A stretch of DNA of 10,378 bases from contig PXEK01000076.1 in the NCBI GenBank assembly GCA_003564735.1, positions 1 to 10,378 of the forward strand, read 5' to 3'. The notes beneath the pieces are model-generated. The model searched no databases. It saw only the letters and a list, made by a program, of their open reading frames with translations, and was not told the origin of the DNA. This DNA is from Cryomorphaceae bacterium. Lineage in GTDB: Bacteria; Bacteroidota; Bacteroidia; Flavobacteriales_G; Salibacteraceae. The position numbers and the translations under genes were made by a program. Positions 8,301 to 10,378 of this stretch are shown one piece after another; position 1 is the first letter of the stretch; every line of letters starts with the position of its first letter.

Positions 8301-8432
8301 GTACTGTGATTTTTGATATAAATCTAACGCGTTTTGGTAGATGCCTTCACCGGAATTTATAATATCGGTGTGTTGGCTGTAACCGATAAAGTGAACGGCT
8401 AAGAGTATGTACAAAAGAAAAATTCTTTTCAT
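5304..8432 (-). CDS. Large exported tetratricopeptide-repeat protein
   Basis: A 1042-residue periplasmic or envelope-associated TPR protein. Residues 1-19 are a signal peptide (MKRIFLLYILLAVHFIGYS) cleaved before Gln20. The rest is a nearly continuous solenoid of some twenty or more 34-residue-like helix pairs. Clear units include YYKAVCALNLFNRNAAHLF near the N terminus, AQIAYEKGNYRTAFNGF, LGEAHFALNNFNDAVTYL, IGYALFQQKDYKNAASWF, TGDAYFITKNYLLSLEFY and AEILYLQNKLDTAKKAVF towards the C terminus. The last 45 or so residues are not TPR: they are strongly acidic, rich in Asp and Glu, and end LIDNE. TPR solenoids bind peptides or partner proteins, so a scaffold or assembly role is inferred, likely with the barrel protein encoded next, whose ATG lies inside its stop region. 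Similar large TPR proteins beside a barrel gene occur in other Bacteroidota. First gene of this operon. The exact function is unknown. Confidence 0.88.
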   Translation of the reverse strand: MKRIFLLYILLAVHFIGYSQHTDIINSGEGIYQNALDLYQKSQYSAAIAEFEKAQEVIRDKNSEIYVNSAYYKAVCALNLFNRNAAHLFKEFMRNYPESPRIAEARFQLGKYYYRKKDWEKVLEQYGNIDIFELNLEQQHEYRFRKGYAFYQVNEKDQAKKQLSEIIEVSNAFYEPANYYYAQIAYEKGNYRTAFNGFKKIEESDKFSKIVPYYLTQIYFLEKKYEELVTYASPFIEERSTKRKSEIAKLLGEAHFALNNFNDAVTYLELHLSQPGTGNRNDYFQLGFAHKQNGDCTNAVKFLQRVTYENDSLAQAANYLQAECQLKLGAKPSAISSFRNAARTNFNPEIQEDALYSFALLSYETDYDPYNNAINAFIEYLEKFESGYRKDQVFEYLVDIYINTRNYGSALASLETSMQLDSRLKKVYQQLLFNQATEQFLNADYVNAANTYKKSRETPVERELATRALFWRAEALYREKRFKAAAREFETFIYEPGAILLDEFSLAHYNIGYALFQQKDYKNAASWFRKFANDKDADSTKVNDALIRTGDAYFITKNYLLSLEFYEKALDYDLMDSDYVLYQLAMAQGVLNNRAEKNELLQKLVSEYPESSHYPAAIFELGRSRMIEGENEKALAVFEEIITNHAASPYKRRAQVSKGLIFYNQNQNEKALQLFKQVVDENPTYTDSREALRAIRNIYVEAGNISEYETYMSGLGFVDVTRGSIDSLKYESAEMQYLSGNTNKTIEAFTEYLNEFENPLFALNARFYLAETLLRAGKADSAKPHFEYVADKPLNKFSEEAVRRAADMNYKHEEYIKALRYYQRLAEIAQSKDNKQSAAVGTMNAAFRLEKTTTAYDAAQTVLEFSKISKSNRIEALFVQAKSLDAEGDTAAALKAYTVVTDTTNNRRAAASKYRIAEILYLQNKLDTAKKAVFSLINHDPAYEYFLAKGLLLLSDIFVAQDDAFQAKATLQSIIDNYTGDDDILALSREKMDEIIERENPTPKEQEEEIIDLGDDDNYYDQLLPEEEIDEDEETEKLIDNE

Positions 8433-8541
8433 ATTTGTATTGAGAAACGGTGTTTGTTATTCTGTTTTATAAAATGTAAAAGTAGAATGTTGAAGTGTAG
8501 GGCCTGACGGTGTATGACTCGTTTTATCAACCGGCCTTTGT

Positions 8542-8590
8542 TTATACCGCAAGTCGCCGTTTTTGCCGGCGGTGAAGGGAAGCGGTATAA
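8542..8590. repeat. Perfect 9-bp inverted repeat in the divergent intergenic region
   Basis: TTATACCGC (8542-8550) and GCGGTATAA (8582-8590) are exact reverse complements separated by 31 bases. A second, inner pair, CGCCG (8555-8559) and CGGCG (8567-8571), lies between them, slightly off the same centre. The 238-bp region separates the leftward TPR/barrel operon from the rightward PLP-enzyme operon and holds no gene that I can see. The outer arms could be a two-half-site operator or a cruciform. There is no following T-run, and terminators are not expected between divergent starts. Leftward, the only -7-like element is the imperfect TACTTTTA at 8484-8477. Confidence 0.5.
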
Positions 8591-8644
8591 TGGTGATTAT
8601 TTAAGATTGGTTCAGTTTGTTCTTTTTCACCGTTATAGTTTCCC

Positions 8645-8652
8645 TATTTTTG
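8645..8652 (+). promoter_or_regulatory. Promoter-like -7 box before the PLP-enzyme operon
   Basis: TATTTTTG matches the Bacteroidota -7 consensus TAnnTTTG exactly and ends 18 bases before the ATG at 8671, giving a short leader. A TTTG at 8616-8619 could be the -33 element, but the 25-base spacing is longer than the roughly 17-23 usually seen. No Shine-Dalgarno sequence precedes the start. Confidence 0.45.
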
Positions 8653-8670
8653 CAGCGAATAAATGTTTGA

Positions 8671-10059
8671 ATGGAAGACTTAAGTAAATTACTATCCGGA
8701 GGTGGTGACGAGAGAATTTTTACTAATGAAGAGGGACTCAACAAATATTTTGTGAACCCGGCGTGGTATAAGAATATTATTTACCGTGGTTCTTGTACTT
8801 GCAGTCCGTTGAACCCTGAGAGTAAGGTTGCTTTGGAGGCTCTAAATTTACGCACCGATGCTGAAAAGTATGAGGTGCTTGTTGAAGAGCAACGAAAGGA
8901 ACTCAAGCATTTAGTGAACCCCAAAGTAAAGAATAAATGTGAGGTTTTTCTCGCCTCTTCGGGGAGTGACTTGAATTATTTTCCGCTTTTGTTTCAGTGT
9001 TTGCTCAATCCGGGTAAACCTGTTCACAATGTGATTACGGCTTATGAAGAACTGGGCACCGGCTCAGTTACCGCAGCCTCGGGAAAATATTTTTTCGAGC
9101 TCAATCAGTTTGGTGAGCAAGTAGAAAAAGGTACCGATATATCTCCCGACCTTAAGGTTGTTCCGCATTTATTCAAGGCCAGAAGCGATAACGGCGAAAT
9201 ACTCGATCACGGCAAGGCTATGGCTGAAAAGTTATTGCAATTATCTTCAGAACCGGCTGTTGTAGGAAACTTGGTTATAGGCAGTAAATCGGGCATTGAA
9301 GATAATATTACGATTATTCCCCGTGTTCGTGAAGATGTGCTTTGGGTCATTGATATCTGTCAAGTGAGGGTAACTCCGGAGCTGATTAATCGAATTCTGG
9401 ATTTAGGAGCCATGATTATGGTCACCGGCTCAAAGTTTTACCAAGCCCCTCCGTTTTGCGGTGCATTATTGGTTCCGACCAAAATTGTGGAGAAACTTCA
9501 AAAGCTCGATGATTATTCCCCGGCACGTAATTTCAAAAATATTTTTTCGAAGCACAATTTCCCCGAGAGTTTAACGGGACTGCGCAGCGAGTTTAGAAAT
9601 GATCCCAATTACGGATTGTTGATGCGTTGGGAGGCGGCGCTTAACGAGATGCGGCAGTTATCAAAATGCTCTGTGAATGAGGTGGTTGAACTTACAGCCT
9701 CTTGGTTTAAATTGGTGCGCCAAATCATGGAAGACCAAAGCGATGTTTTTGAATTAATGCCCGATGTTGATTTAACCAACAAAACGATTATTTCATTCCG
9801 CATCAAGCGCAAAGACGGGACATATTTTGATTTTGACGAGCTTACAATTCTTTTCAGGCAAATTGTTACACGTAAACATGTGTTGGACGGGCGTGAGCGC
9901 AGACTCACACTGGGGCAGCCCGTGAAGTACGGTAATGAGGCGTTTATGCGCTTGGCCTTGGGGTCTTACTCGGTTCGCAAAATGATGAAAAACGGAATCA
10001 ACGAGCAGCTTGAGCGAGATATTGTAAATACCATTCGTTCTCACTCCCTTCAACAATGA
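8671..10059 (+). CDS. PLP-dependent fold-type I (aminotransferase-like) enzyme, substrate unknown
   Basis: A 462-residue cytoplasmic protein that I read as a pyridoxal-phosphate enzyme of fold type I. Residues 95-100 (ASSGSD) fit the loop that holds the cofactor phosphate. Asp228 in WVIDICQVR fits the Asp that pairs with the pyridine nitrogen, with Gln231 three residues on. Lys255 in VTGSKFYQAPPFCGALLVP (251-269) is the likely Schiff-base lysine, 27 residues after the Asp as expected. A C-terminal GQPVKYG...MRLALGS stretch (415-432) resembles the small domain, where an Arg (perhaps Arg427) could hold a substrate carboxylate. An odd YRGSCTCSP segment with Cys42 and Cys44 lies near the N terminus. 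It does not match a specific aminotransferase, decarboxylase, desulfurase or kynureninase that I can name. The next gene begins inside its stop codon (ATGA), so the two are likely made together. Confidence 0.72.
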   Translation: MEDLSKLLSGGGDERIFTNEEGLNKYFVNPAWYKNIIYRGSCTCSPLNPESKVALEALNLRTDAEKYEVLVEEQRKELKHLVNPKVKNKCEVFLASSGSDLNYFPLLFQCLLNPGKPVHNVITAYEELGTGSVTAASGKYFFELNQFGEQVEKGTDISPDLKVVPHLFKARSDNGEILDHGKAMAEKLLQLSSEPAVVGNLVIGSKSGIEDNITIIPRVREDVLWVIDICQVRVTPELINRILDLGAMIMVTGSKFYQAPPFCGALLVPTKIVEKLQKLDDYSPARNFKNIFSKHNFPESLTGLRSEFRNDPNYGLLMRWEAALNEMRQLSKCSVNEVVELTASWFKLVRQIMEDQSDVFELMPDVDLTNKTIISFRIKRKDGTYFDFDELTILFRQIVTRKHVLDGRERRLTLGQPVKYGNEAFMRLALGSYSVRKMMKNGINEQLERDIVNTIRSHSLQQ

Positions 10060-10378
10060 TTTCGGCTTCGGAACAATCTCACGTTCTTCGTCGTGCCATG
10101 GACTACGGTCTCCTTTCAGATACCGATACCACCGTAGCTTTTTATTTTTCACACGTTCTTAATGAAAAACTCGATGAGGTAAATGCTCACTTTAAAGGGC
10201 ATGATACCTTACATGCCGTGGCGGTAAAAACCAATCCGGTAAAAGGTGTGCTGGATGAAATTGGGCGCGTGGGTCACGGACTCGAAGCGGCTTCAATTAT
10301 TGAGGTGAAAATGGCCTTGGCGGCGGGATGCCCCGTAAACAAAGTCATTTTTGACTCACCGGCAAAAACCCGAAAAGA
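10056..10378 (+). CDS. Fold-type III PLP decarboxylase (Orn/DAP/Arg decarboxylase 2 family), N-terminal part
   Basis: The first 107 codons of a gene that continues beyond the window. The frame begins at an ATG that shares the ATGA with the stop of the upstream PLP enzyme. Lys58 in HAVAVKTNPVKGVL (53-66) fits the PLP-binding lysine at the end of the first barrel strand (the YAVKAN motif of LysA and ornithine decarboxylases). It is followed by GHGLEAASIIEVKMALAAG (73-91), the family's G-x-x-x-A/S-S-x-x-E helix pattern, and KVIFDSPAKTRK (96-107), matching the I-x-F-x-x-P/G-x-K segment. The family decarboxylates amino acids such as diaminopimelate, ornithine, arginine or carboxynorspermidine; substrate-defining residues lie in the missing C-terminal half, so no gene symbol is given. 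A later Met15 is a weaker alternative start. Confidence 0.85.
   Translation, partial: MISASEQSHVLRRAMDYGLLSDTDTTVAFYFSHVLNEKLDEVNAHFKGHDTLHAVAVKTNPVKGVLDEIGRVGHGLEAASIIEVKMALAAGCPVNKVIFDSPAKTRK

Noticed and set aside
8663..8683. Mini-frame MFEWKT overlapping the PLP enzyme start
   Set aside because: Six codons starting 8 bases before the real ATG and in another frame; likely chance, though a leader-peptide effect on the start cannot be excluded.
9793..10152. 119-codon frame on the minus strand across the PLP gene junction
   Set aside because: Antisense to two frames with clear PLP-enzyme motifs; no domain seen.

Overview
The window looks like chromosomal DNA from a member of the Bacteroidota, probably Flavobacteriales-like. 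Four things support this. Two exported proteins have signal peptides ending just before Gln. There is a DUF3127 protein, a family best known from this phylum. A giant TPR protein is paired with an outer-membrane barrel in a Bacteroidota-style arrangement. Starts lack Shine-Dalgarno sequences but are preceded by TAnnTTTG-like -7 boxes. I see no insertion sequences, phage genes, tRNA, rRNA or CRISPR. The phylum is an inference from these features; I cannot name a genus.

Layout from left to right. (1) Positions 1-689 (+) hold the 3' part of a membrane-anchored family 2 glycosyltransferase. It converges on, and overlaps by 15 bp, the next unit. (2) Positions 675-3359 (-) read as one operon in the order flavin reductase-like protein, DUF3127 OB-fold-like protein with an SSB-type acidic tip, and an AtoE-type short-chain fatty acid transporter, with gaps of 27 and 9 bp. 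A -7 box and a tandem 8-bp repeat lie just before the first gene. (3) Positions 3560-8432 (-) carry a two-gene cell-envelope operon: an exported 1042-residue TPR protein followed, with an 8-bp ATGAATAG overlap, by a 583-residue outer-membrane barrel that resembles a TonB-dependent receptor without a visible plug. (4) Positions 8433-8670 are a divergent intergenic region with a perfect 9-bp inverted repeat and a promoter-like box. (5) Positions 8671-10378 (+) hold a two-gene unit of PLP enzymes. An unassigned fold-type I (aminotransferase-like) enzyme overlaps by ATGA a fold-type III amino-acid decarboxylase that runs off the window.

Most of the window is housekeeping or envelope biology. The two parts that merit attention are the coupled pair of PLP enzymes of different folds, which looks like a small amino-acid or amine pathway of unknown product, and the coupled TPR/barrel pair, which looks like an envelope module of unknown function. 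The DUF3127 protein is a candidate accessory single-strand DNA-binding protein. No feature here proves a new system; the PLP pair is the best candidate.
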